Shown here piece after piece: positions 1-7,744 of a DNA stretch of 43,489 nt (positions are counted from its first letter, which is position 1; every line of letters begins with the position of its first letter). The DNA is from Paractinoplanes rishiriensis (GTDB lineage Bacteria > Actinomycetota > Actinomycetes > Mycobacteriales > Micromonosporaceae): the NCBI RefSeq assembly GCF_016862375.1, contig NZ_BOMV01000099.1, positions 1 through 43,489 on the forward strand. The letters are read 5' to 3'. The notes beneath the pieces were generated by a model. The model was not told the origin of the DNA. It saw only the letters and a program-made list of their open reading frames with translations, and did not search any database. The position numbers and the translations under genes were made by a program.

Positions 1-404
1 AGCGTGCCCGGATGTGCAGCTGCGTAATAGGCGCAAATGCCGCCGCCGAAGCTGGCACCTAGCAGATGCACCGGCACGGCAGGGGCAAGCTCCTGGGCAT
101 ATGCCACCGCAGCGCGGATGTCGTTGAGCACGCCCGAGATCGTCAGGTCCTCTTGACGGCCTTCGCTCTCCCCGTGGCCGCGGAGGTCGAACCGCAAAGA
201 CGCAATACCCCCAGCCGACATCCCCTCGGCCAGACGCGAGAAGTAGCCACCTTCGTCCCGCGTGACGCCGCCACCGTGCACCAACACGGCCACCGCCTCA
301 GGACGCCTCATCGGCGCCACGAACGTGCCAGCCAGCCGAAGTCCGTCAAGGCTTCGAAAGCCAACGGCTTTCATGGCAACTGTCGAGGAGCTCTCACCGA
401 GCAC
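1..404 (-). CDS. Alpha/beta hydrolase, 3' end cut by window edge
   Basis: The reverse strand encodes the N-terminal ~134 residues of an alpha/beta hydrolase. It shows the oxyanion-hole stretch VLVHGGGVTRDEG, the strand and loop RFDLRGHGES, and the nucleophile elbow GASFGG (Ser nucleophile) just before the window ends. The pattern suits small serine hydrolases of the dienelactone hydrolase/lysophospholipase type; substrate cannot be told. I chose GTG at 404 because GGAGGG (411-416) lies six bases upstream; ATG at 374 is the alternative. The acid and His of the triad lie outside the window. Confidence 0.85.
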   Translation of the reverse strand, partial: MLGESSSTVAMKAVGFRSLDGLRLAGTFVAPMRRPEAVAVLVHGGGVTRDEGGYFSRLAEGMSAGGIASLRFDLRGHGESEGRQEDLTISGVLNDIRAAVAYAQELAPAVPVHLLGASFGGGICAYYAAAHPGT

Positions 405-734
405 GTCGTGCCCTCCAAACGGCGTGAATCGTGACGGAAAGCCTAGCGACTGAATTCGGCCGTGAACACCGGGCACGAATGGGCGATCGAGGCCGGCACG
501 TTGAACAGCCAGGAGGCTGCCGTCCTGGAGAGGCAAGGCTGGGCGGACCCTGCCCATGTGCGCGGGTTCCCTCAATCGGTTCCTTCGGTGGCTGGCGCCA
601 CGCAGACGGTGCTGTGGTGCTGACGGCGAGGGTCGGTGCCGGCAGTCGCCATGTTGGCCTGGGATCCGGTCGACCGGTATTTGTATGACCGGTCCGGTCT
701 GCCTGTACCTACGGGCCTAGGCTGAACTGGTGAA
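405..734. other. Intergenic, no supported gene
   Basis: This stretch lies upstream of the hydrolase start. Reading frames here have Arg/Gly/Pro-rich shadow composition and no convincing ribosome binding site. The hydrolase promoter should be here but no clear -10/-35 pair is seen. Confidence 0.4.
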
Positions 735-1139
735 ATGGGCTGTAGTTCGCTCGTGAAGTTTTTTGAGGTGATCCGTCGGGACCACCGGCGAGGCGTCTCG
801 ATTCGTGCTCTCGCCAGCGGTATGGGGTTGATCGGCGCCGGCCAGCAATACCGAATTAGGCTAGACCGCGAGAGCATCATCTCGCTCTACCGCGCCGCTG
901 CTGCAGCCGACGGATGGCACGCGGACGGAGAGAACTCGACCCCGGTCCCCTCGGCCGGCCTAGTCATCTCGGCCGCCGTTGCCTGCTTCCACAAAGAGAT
1001 CGACGGTGTCGGCGGCACTACGGCGTATCTGAGCGTGAACTTCCCCAGCGACCTCACCCTGCCCGGCATGATCGAGGAGCCGAACGACCTCTACGGCATC
1101 GAGCTAACCGTCTCTCATGCCGGCGACGCAGGGTGCTGA
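735..1139 (+). pseudogene. Chimeric reading frame beginning with an IS21 IstA-like scar
   Basis: The first ~28 codons read VKFFEVIRRDHRRGVSIRAL, which resembles the N-terminal helix-turn-helix segment of IS21-family IstA transposases. Resemblance stops after Ala-Ser, where IstA would continue with a conserved YG/HGV-type helix. The rest (about 865-1136) is a different sequence ending in ELTVSHAGDAGC that I do not recognise; it could be the tail of an unrelated gene. No other transposase segment or IS ends are visible. I read this as an insertion or deletion scar rather than a working gene. The IstA similarity is by eye only. Confidence 0.35.
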
Positions 1140-1326
1140 CGGTCGACTTCAGTTTCGGTGTTCTCGGTCGGCCGCGCCCCACGTAGCTAACACGCCGTAG
1201 CTGATCGGGGACTCTGCTGGAAGGCCGGCTGGGGGCGAAATCAAGCCCTCACACCATCGTTCGTCTCGACCACGGTGGCCACCGCAGGCCGTCCGGAGGG
1301 GCCACCACAAGCCGCCAGAGTTACGC

Positions 1327-2304
1327 CTAGGTGTATCGCGTCCAGATGGCCGTGGTGTCCTCGTTGAGCAGCGATCGGAGCCTGAGCGCGAGTTGGGTGG
1401 CGAGTGCCGGGCGGCCGGGGAAGGTATCGATGACGCTGGTGACGACTTGAACTTCGCGGAGGCGGCGCAGGGTTGGCCAGCCGGTCCAGGTGAGCAGGTC
1501 GAAGCCGTATGCGGCGGCGAACGTGTCGTAGTCGGCTCGCGGGCGGCCGAAGCGGGTGGTGCCGTGTGCGGTGGGGAGGAGGTCCCATTCGCGTGGGCCG
1601 TTGCAGAGGCCGTCGGGGTCGCAGATCAGTGCGGTCGGATCGGGACTTGGTCGGCGTGGGTGCTGGCGTAGGAGAAGGTTGCCGGTGTGTGCGTCGCCGT
1701 GGGTGGGGCCTGGGGGTAGGTGCCAGTCGATGTTCGCTAGCTCGGTGTGGAGGTCATCGCACCACCCGTAGAGGATGTCGATGAGTCGGGTGGCGGGCAT
1801 GCTGAGTTCGGTTCGGGCCCATTGGTCGATCTCGGCTGCGACGTGACCGGTGTGTGCTGCCGCGTTGCTGATCCGCCGCCGGAATTTGTTGATTGGATCC
1901 CAGGTGGGCAGGGGAATGCCGAGGTCGTTGATGGCGTGTAGCGCCCGCAGTGGGACGGCTAGGTCGATGGGCAGGGGGTCGGCGTCGACGGTGGGCACGT
2001 ATTTCCAGACGGTGGCGACCCAATTGCCGGTGCAGATCGGTTTGTCGGTGAGGTCGGTGGCCGGTTCGATCAGTGGCACGCCCTTGCGGGTGAGGGTGAG
2101 TACTGCGGCGGTGGTGGTCTGGGCGAGTCGGCGGGCGTGTTCACCGTGGTTGAGGCGCACGACGTAGCTGCCGATGCGGTAGACGGCGTTCATCGTGTAC
2201 TTGATCAGGACCGCGTTGTCGGCGGGGAGTCCGGCGACGGCGCAGACTTCGGTGAGGTGCTGGTGGAGGTCGGCGGCGACCCGGGTGGACAGGGTGGTCG
2301 ACAT
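1327..2304 (-). CDS. Aminoglycoside phosphotransferase-family kinase
   Basis: This 325-residue protein has the APH/choline-kinase fold. An N-lobe (IKYTMNAVYRIGSYVVRLN) is followed by the catalytic loop THGDAHTGNLLL with the Brenner-type HGD...N motif near residue 200, and a metal-binding LICDPDG segment replacing the usual DFG-like motif. Such proteins phosphorylate small-molecule hydroxyls; the substrate is unknown and need not be an antibiotic. Its ATG overlaps the TGA of the upstream regulator (TGATG), so the two are probably translationally coupled. An actinobacterial regulatory or housekeeping kinase is as likely as resistance. Confidence 0.85.
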   Translation of the reverse strand: MSTTLSTRVAADLHQHLTEVCAVAGLPADNAVLIKYTMNAVYRIGSYVVRLNHGEHARRLAQTTTAAVLTLTRKGVPLIEPATDLTDKPICTGNWVATVWKYVPTVDADPLPIDLAVPLRALHAINDLGIPLPTWDPINKFRRRISNAAAHTGHVAAEIDQWARTELSMPATRLIDILYGWCDDLHTELANIDWHLPPGPTHGDAHTGNLLLRQHPRRPSPDPTALICDPDGLCNGPREWDLLPTAHGTTRFGRPRADYDTFAAAYGFDLLTWTGWPTLRRLREVQVVTSVIDTFPGRPALATQLALRLRSLLNEDTTAIWTRYT

Positions 2305-3674
2305 CAGCGTGGTGCGTTGATTCGCTGGCCGAACGCGGCGATTTCGGGTTCGTCGTGGTGCGGGCTGACCAGGGCCCAGAGCGCGTCAAGCCGGTCGGTG
2401 ACGCGTGCTGATGTCATGCCATTCTCCGCGAGGTCGACGGCGGTGGTGGCGTGCCGGCCGCCGGCGGCAAGGTCACCGGTGAGGATACTCGCGGCGGCAA
2501 GGGATATCTGGTCGAAGATCCTGGACCGTTGGTCGTGAGGCTGGCGTAGGGCAACAGCGTGGTGGGCGTGCTCGAGGGCGGTGTCGGCGTGGTGGTGGTG
2601 ATGGGGGTGGCGGGCGAGTTCGGTGTGGATGACGGCGGAGATGCCGTGCAGATCGGCGGGGTCGAGGGCGAACTGGGTCCAGGTGGGCGCGCTTCGCGGG
2701 TCGGCTTGGGCGAGTTCGTCGCGGGCCCGGACGAGATGGTCGGAGACTTGTGTTTCCTGGCCGAGTAGGGCGTAGGCCCAGGCGGTGTTGGTGTGCAGGA
2801 TGGCGACGCTGGGGTGGCAGCCGGACTGCTGGGCGACGAGTTGACCGAGGCCGAACAGGTGCAGGGCTTCCTGGGCGCGGCCTTGGTGGAGGCTGACGCG
2901 GCCGAGCCGGTAGTAGCCGTTGGCCAGCAGCGGGAGCGCGCCTGCGGTGCGGGCGTAGACGAGGCTTTGGGTGAGGTGCCGGCGCGCGGTGTGGTGGTCG
3001 TCGAGGTCGTGGGCGAGCCAGCCGACAAGGTTGTGCAGGTCCGCCAACGCAGTGTGCAGGCGGAGCCCGAGGGTTTCGGTGAGCCCGTCGGCATCGAGCA
3101 GCCGGGTGGCCCACGCGGCGTACGCGCGCGCGGAGGCGAGGCAGGCGCCGCCGCCGGCGACGGCGTCGCGGCGCCGGTGCACGGTGGTGATCACTTCGAC
3201 GGTGTCGACTTCCGCAGCGGTGACGACGGCGGGTGCCGATGTGCGCGGCATGGTCGGTAACAGGCGGTGCACGGCGGCCGGGATGGCGCCGACCGCGATC
3301 CCGGCGACGGCGGCGAGCAACTCGTGGGTGTCGACGGGAGCTGCCCTGGTAGTTGGCGGGGCAATTTCTGGGCCGTGGGCTTCGGCGTGGCTGAGTCCCA
3401 TCAGGTGCCGGGGGATGCCGAGTCCCGTGGCGATGCGTTCCAGGACGCGATACTCGGTGGCGATTCGTTTGCGGTGCGCGATCTCGCTGACCCGGCTGGC
3501 GGTCAGGTCGACCGCAGCGCCGATCTTCGCCCAGGACATCCCAATGCTTTTGAGGTAGCCGAAGACAGCGGCAAGGTCATGGCGGGCGAGTCGGTCTCGC
3601 AGTGGCACACCGTCATGTTCCACGTAGGCCCAGGCGACCTGGATCCGCGTCGCGCGGGGCGGTGCAGCGTGCAT
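2304..3674 (-). CDS. XRE-type HTH regulator with TPR-like C-terminal region
   Basis: A 456-residue protein. The N-terminus carries a helix-turn-helix (around MSWAKIGAAVDLTASRVSEI) followed by a second helical segment ending GIPRHLMGL. The remainder is alpha-helical with TPR-like repeats (LANGYYRLGRVSLHQGRAQE; AWALLGQETQVSDHLVRARD). This architecture is widespread in actinomycetes, where such proteins often sit beside small-molecule-modifying enzymes; ligands are mostly unknown. ATG 3674 is preferred (GAGGTG about eight bases upstream); an in-frame GTG at 3704 is possible. It is coupled to the downstream phosphotransferase by a one-base overlap. Confidence 0.85.
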   Translation of the reverse strand: MHAAPPRATRIQVAWAYVEHDGVPLRDRLARHDLAAVFGYLKSIGMSWAKIGAAVDLTASRVSEIAHRKRIATEYRVLERIATGLGIPRHLMGLSHAEAHGPEIAPPTTRAAPVDTHELLAAVAGIAVGAIPAAVHRLLPTMPRTSAPAVVTAAEVDTVEVITTVHRRRDAVAGGGACLASARAYAAWATRLLDADGLTETLGLRLHTALADLHNLVGWLAHDLDDHHTARRHLTQSLVYARTAGALPLLANGYYRLGRVSLHQGRAQEALHLFGLGQLVAQQSGCHPSVAILHTNTAWAYALLGQETQVSDHLVRARDELAQADPRSAPTWTQFALDPADLHGISAVIHTELARHPHHHHHADTALEHAHHAVALRQPHDQRSRIFDQISLAAASILTGDLAAGGRHATTAVDLAENGMTSARVTDRLDALWALVSPHHDEPEIAAFGQRINAPR

Positions 3675-4338
3675 CCGTACACCTCGCCGCGTCGTTCGCT
3701 TCACCGTCTCCGTTGCACACGGTAGCGCTCATATCGCTCGTTGTCTGCACCCGTGGCGTTGACCTGGGCGGTGGAGCCGTCTCACCGTGAGCGGCCCTGG
3801 GTGGGTCATCACGGTGGCCTAGAAGCTGCTACTCCGAGCACGCGACGGTGAGCGGTGTGCAGTCATTGCCCGTCTCAGCGAGACCGAGACGGCAGGGAGC
3901 GCGCCGGCACAGGCAGGGCCGTGCTCCGCCGGGCCTCGGCCGCGTCGGTTGCTACTGAAGGAGGTGATCATCGTCATGACGACCCGGACCACCGTTGCCC
4001 GCTTGTCGACCAGCGTCTCGCAGGCCGACATGCCGGCTGACGCGCTGCACTTGAGCCCGGGGCACCAGGACCGCGCAGCTGCCGCTGATCACGCGGACTG
4101 GCTTCGAGTTCCGGCACGTTGTGACCAGCCGGGTCGGCAGCCTGAAGGCCGCACCGCAGCCGAAGCTGTCCTGGAGACCGCCATGTCTGCGGCAGCCCCC
4201 GTCCTGCCCGCGGATGCTTGCCGGCGTCCTGCTGTGGGCATCACTTCCCGGACAAGGCAGCTGTTGATGGGTGCCATCCGCGCCTACACCGCGGCGTGCC
4301 TGCCGCGGCTGATCGGCGAGGGGGCACGCGTTCGTGGC
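3675..4338. other. Intergenic region with a strong Shine-Dalgarno but no secure gene
   Basis: This 660-bp stretch separates the TPR regulator start from the stop of the XRE/PLD-like gene. On the plus strand an open frame starts at ATG 3976 (MTTRTTVARLSTSVSQ) and runs to 5175, but from 4339 onward it is antisense to a clearly real gene, so its length is not evidence of coding. If a protein is made, only its first ~120 residues could be under independent selection. I see no domain in it. Confidence 0.4.
3958..3978 (+). promoter_or_regulatory. Twelve-base Shine-Dalgarno match upstream of ATG 3976
   Basis: AAGGAGGTGATC at 3958-3969 is complementary over twelve bases to the usual 16S rRNA 3' end, with ATG at 3976. 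It implies a translated product here, but the downstream frame has no recognisable domain and runs antisense to the next gene. Confidence 0.45.
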
Positions 4339-5292
4339 TCATGGCCGGCGGCTTTGCTGCTCGATTTTGGGCAGCTCGTCAGCGATGAATTGGTAGAGGC
4401 TACCGGGGGCGCGGCAAACCAGAACTGGGATGGCCGGCATTCGGCTACGGCTATGGCTGTACAGGCCGAGGACCGCGACATTGTCGAGTCGGTAGAACGA
4501 GTACAGCCGATCGCCGGGTCGGTAGAGGATCTCAACGTCGGCCCCGTCCGGTCGGCGCAGGAGTTCGTAGTCGGTGCGGGTGGCTTCGATCCGCCGTCGC
4601 ATCTCGTCGCGGGTGATGTTGAACCGGTCGGCGAGCAGGTCGAGGGTCGTTTCGTCGGCTGGGTCGGGCAGGAAGACGCGGATCCGGCTTTCGGGGCGGG
4701 CGGCGAGGTCGTGCAGATGACGGGCGTGGAGGTTACGCCAGGTCTGTCCGTAGGCCACGAAGATGTCGAGCTGGCGGGCGCCGGCGAAGAGTTCCTGCCA
4801 TTCCAGCTCGTTGAGATAGTTGGTGCCGACGCGCAGCAGGCCGGCGTCCCGGATGTCAGCGGCCAGCTTGGCGCCGAGCTCACGTTCATGGCGGGTCGCG
4901 AGCTCGGCTTCGGCTCGCAGGCGGGCGATGTCCTCTCGTGCCGCTGTCCGCAGTTCGGCGGCCTCTTTCTGGGCAGCGGCTCGGATCGCGAGGGCTTCGT
5001 CGAGGATGCTTTGCGCGGACCTCTGTGCGGTGTCCGGCCGGTCGGCGGGTTTGTTCGCCTGCCGGGCGGTTGGTTGTGCGACGAGCTGCGACCACGCGGC
5101 GAGCCAACGCGTGTCGTTCTGCGGGTCGACGCCGCAGGCTCGCAGGAAGGTTATGAGAATGTGTTTGCGCGGTAGGCGGCGCCCGGCGAAGACGTCGGCC
5201 ATGGTGCTGCGCGGCATGGGTGTGCCGTGGCGGTTTCCCCATTGCTCGAGGTCTCGATAGGAGATTTCCGCCTGGGCGCGAAGTTTGCTCAT
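4339..5292 (-). CDS. XRE-type regulator with coiled coil and PLD-like domain
   Basis: A 317-residue protein. Residues ~1-55 form an actinobacterial HTH (YRDLEQWGNRHG, MPRSTMADVFAGRRLPRK). Residues ~85-135 are a charged Ala/Glu/Arg-rich coiled coil. The C-terminal ~180 residues (ELEWQELFAGARQLDIFVAY; RIRVFLPDPADE) resemble the phospholipase-D-like domain appended to many actinobacterial XRE regulators; I see no HxK catalytic motif, so it is probably a sensor. It is divergent from the nine-gene operon beginning at 5601 and is the obvious candidate regulator of it. ATG 5292 is the only conventional start, although the frame continues upstream with family-like sequence (AGSIAELAAC). Confidence 0.85.
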   Translation of the reverse strand: MSKLRAQAEISYRDLEQWGNRHGTPMPRSTMADVFAGRRLPRKHILITFLRACGVDPQNDTRWLAAWSQLVAQPTARQANKPADRPDTAQRSAQSILDEALAIRAAAQKEAAELRTAAREDIARLRAEAELATRHERELGAKLAADIRDAGLLRVGTNYLNELEWQELFAGARQLDIFVAYGQTWRNLHARHLHDLAARPESRIRVFLPDPADETTLDLLADRFNITRDEMRRRIEATRTDYELLRRPDGADVEILYRPGDRLYSFYRLDNVAVLGLYSHSRSRMPAIPVLVCRAPGSLYQFIADELPKIEQQSRRP

Positions 5293-5600
5293 GCAGGCGG
5301 CGAGTTCGGCGATCGACCCGGCGGTGGTCGGATCGACGCCCGCGTCGGCGGCCGCAGTGCGTGGGTGTTCTGGGCGTCCGGTGATGTCCGGAAGTGTACC
5401 GGGCTCGGGCGTCCTCGCCGGATCGCCGGAGTGGGCCTGAGCAGCGATGTTGTAGGTAGCCCTGGCGGGAACGTCCGACGGACTTGCCGGACACCGGCGG
5501 GGTCGTTTCCCATGTCAACCAGCAGCGTACTGGTCAGCCCCTGCTGGTGGATCTCGTCCGCCAACAGCCGCGGCCGATCGGACGCACGGAGGAAGGTGAG
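5293..5600. other. Divergent promoter region between the XRE/PLD regulator and the operon
   Basis: About 310 bp lies between the divergent starts at 5292 (minus) and 5601 (plus). It must hold the promoters of both the regulator and the biosynthetic-type operon. No clear -10/-35 elements or operator palindrome stand out. The regulator's reading frame stays open upstream to a TGA near 5520 without ATG, GTG or TTG. Confidence 0.5.
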
Positions 5601-6776
5601 GTGGTCATGGTCGCGGGTGACGCGGGTCGAGCACGGCCGGATGACTCGCTGCCGTCGCCACAGCCGTCGGGGGCCACGAAGAGCGGGATGCCGCAGCGCA
5701 CGCTGGGGCGCACGAAGATCAGAGTGTCCGGGCTGGGCGCCGGGTGCTGGCCGCTGGGTGGCCCGGACGAGAACCTGGGCATGCCGATGGGCTGGGCCGA
5801 GATCGACGACGCCACCGCGCTGGCTGCTCTCGAGCGGGCGTTCCAGCGCGGAGTGACCTTGTTCGACACCGCTGACGTGTACGGGCACGGCCGCTCCGAG
5901 CGGCGTCTGGCTGGCTTGGTCGCACAGGTTCCCCGCCACGATGTGGTGCTGACCTCGAAGGTCGGCTATTTCTGCGGGACGGCGGCGCACGGCTACGAGC
6001 CGCGCCACATGCGGCATCAGTTGGAACAGAGCCTGCTGAACCTGGGCGTCGACTTCCTGGACATCTATTTCCTGCACCATCAGGATTTCGGGCCGGATGA
6101 TCGTTACCTGCCGGGCGCTATCGCGGCTATGCGTGACTTCCAGGCGGAGGGTCTGGTGCGGGCGGTCGGGATGCGCGGCCCGCACCGGTTCGCGTTGGAC
6201 CGGCTCACCACTGAGCCGCATCTGCGGGGCGACAAGATCGCTCGCTTTCGCGGGTTGTTCCACGAGGTGAAGCCGGACGTCCTGGCGGTGCGGGACAACC
6301 TGTTGACACCGGCCGACCGGTCGGCCGGCATCTTCGCTCTCGCCGATGCGCACCAATGCGGCGTTCTGATCAACAAGCCGCTGGGACAGGGCCTGCTGAC
6401 GGGAAGCTACCGACCTGGTCGGCAGCGGCTCTTCGGACGAGGCGACCACCGCGGCCGTAAGCGCTGGTTCGGGCCGCAGGCTGCCGCGGTCATCGGCGCG
6501 GGAATCGACGAGCTGCGTGAGGTGGCGGGACCGGACACGGCGGACCTGGTCCGGATCGCGCTGTGGTCCTGTCTCAGCCGGTCCGCGCACTCCGCGGTCC
6601 TTGTCGGTTTCACCAGCGTCGAGCAGGCCGACATGGACTTCGGTTGCCTGCGCGAACCCCCGGACCCGGCGACGATCGACGCGGCCAGGCAAATCATGTC
6701 GCGCGTCCAGGCGACGCTGGATGCCAGCGGCGAGGTCTTCGCCGACGAACTCGCGCGCACCGAGGCAGCGCCGTGA
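5601..6776 (+). CDS. Aldo/keto reductase
   Basis: An NAD(P)H-dependent AKR of 391 residues. The core begins at MPQRTLGRTKIRVSGLGAGC (ATG 5688). The catalytic tetrad is visible: Asp and Tyr in FDTADVYGHG, Lys in VVLTSKVGY, His in IYFLHHQDFG. The C-terminal half has the cofactor-side segment GVLINKPLGQGLLTG. GTG 5601 is preferred because GGAGG (5588-5592) sits eight bases upstream; ATG 5607 is close behind, and ATG 5688 would give the family's usual start without a disordered ~29-residue leader. It is the first gene of the operon and overlaps the next by GTGA. The likely role is carbonyl reduction or sugar oxidation/isomerisation on a pathway intermediate. Confidence 0.88.
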   Translation: MVMVAGDAGRARPDDSLPSPQPSGATKSGMPQRTLGRTKIRVSGLGAGCWPLGGPDENLGMPMGWAEIDDATALAALERAFQRGVTLFDTADVYGHGRSERRLAGLVAQVPRHDVVLTSKVGYFCGTAAHGYEPRHMRHQLEQSLLNLGVDFLDIYFLHHQDFGPDDRYLPGAIAAMRDFQAEGLVRAVGMRGPHRFALDRLTTEPHLRGDKIARFRGLFHEVKPDVLAVRDNLLTPADRSAGIFALADAHQCGVLINKPLGQGLLTGSYRPGRQRLFGRGDHRGRKRWFGPQAAAVIGAGIDELREVAGPDTADLVRIALWSCLSRSAHSAVLVGFTSVEQADMDFGCLREPPDPATIDAARQIMSRVQATLDASGEVFADELARTEAAP

Positions 6777-7606
6777 TCGGCGCCGAGGCGATGACGCCGG
6801 AGCCGCCATGTCAAGAGCCGGATGCGCGGCGGCCGGCGCTGGGAGTCCTGACGTGGAACGTCCAGCACGCCAGCGCGGCGCGCGGCGCACGCCAGGCCGA
6901 CTGGATCTCGGAACGCTCCGACACCGATGTCGTCGTCTTGACGGAAGTGGCGGCCGGAGCGTCCGGGCAGAACATGGCGGAGGCGCTCGTCGCCCGGGGA
7001 TACCGCGTCCATCTGACCGACAGCGGCGGCAAGGACTACCGGATTCTGCTCGCCACCCGCCTCGGAGATCTACAGGTGACGTCCCTCGACGCTACCTACC
7101 TCCCGCACCGGGCTGCGGGCGTGATCGTCTCCCATCCGGCAGGACGGCAGTTCGGCTTCGTCGGCCTGTACGTCCCATCACGAGGGCCGCGTGCCCGCCG
7201 CAACGTCGACAAGCGGGCATTCCAGACCGCTGTCACCGCGCTGCTGCCACGCCTGGAGGCCGCGTTCCCGCCCGACGTCCCGGTGATCGTCGCCGGCGAT
7301 CTCAACGTGGTGGAACCCGGACACCGGCCTCATCACGCGGTGTTCGGCCGCTGGGAGTACGAGTTCTACCGCGGCTTCGCCGATGCCGGCTTCACCGACG
7401 TCTATCGCCTGCACCACCCCGAGCGGACCGAGCATTCCTGGATCGGGCGTTCCGGAGCGGGCTACCGCTTCGACCACATGTTCTGCACAACTGTCCAGGA
7501 CCTAACCGTGTCCGGCTGTCGCTATGTGCACCACCCGCGCAGCTTGGGCCTGTCCGATCACTCCGCCCTGTCCGCCGATCTCGTCTGGGCGGCGCCGACC
7601 GCCTGA
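6773..7606 (+). CDS. Endonuclease/exonuclease/phosphatase (EEP) family protein, copy 1
   Basis: A 277-residue EEP-fold metallo-phosphoesterase. Catalytic positions are present: Asn29 in LTWNVQH, Glu58 in VVVLTEV, Asp176/Asn178 in AGDLNVVE, and Asp262-His263 in LSDHSAL. Members cleave phosphodiesters or phosphomonoesters of DNA, RNA, nucleotides, lipids or inositol phosphates. Here the setting points to a small nucleotide-like substrate, though nuclease activity cannot be excluded. The GTG start overlaps the AKR stop (GTGA, 6773-6776). It shares a distinctive insert with copy 2 at 13919 (EPGHRPH, Y-FYRG, HSWI), so the two are paralogues kept in one operon. Confidence 0.85.
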   Translation: MIGAEAMTPEPPCQEPDARRPALGVLTWNVQHASAARGARQADWISERSDTDVVVLTEVAAGASGQNMAEALVARGYRVHLTDSGGKDYRILLATRLGDLQVTSLDATYLPHRAAGVIVSHPAGRQFGFVGLYVPSRGPRARRNVDKRAFQTAVTALLPRLEAAFPPDVPVIVAGDLNVVEPGHRPHHAVFGRWEYEFYRGFADAGFTDVYRLHHPERTEHSWIGRSGAGYRFDHMFCTTVQDLTVSGCRYVHHPRSLGLSDHSALSADLVWAAPTA

Positions 7607-7744
7607 CACGCCCGCAAGTAACGCCTCGACGGCACCGCCGAGTCGGTCCCGCCGTGCCCCCACACGCCCATCCAATATTACAGAGAGTGACGGTTTCCAG
7701 AGTTTGTGGTTGCTGTTGTTCTCCAGGCCCCGGGAGGTGCCCGC

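Noticed and set aside
431..688. 85-codon plus-strand frame between the hydrolase and the IS scar
   Set aside because: No RBS, Gly/Arg-rich shadow composition, no similarity recognised.
5289..6890. 533-codon minus-strand frame opposite the aldo/keto reductase
   Set aside because: Shadow of the AKR and EEP genes; no motif or RBS.
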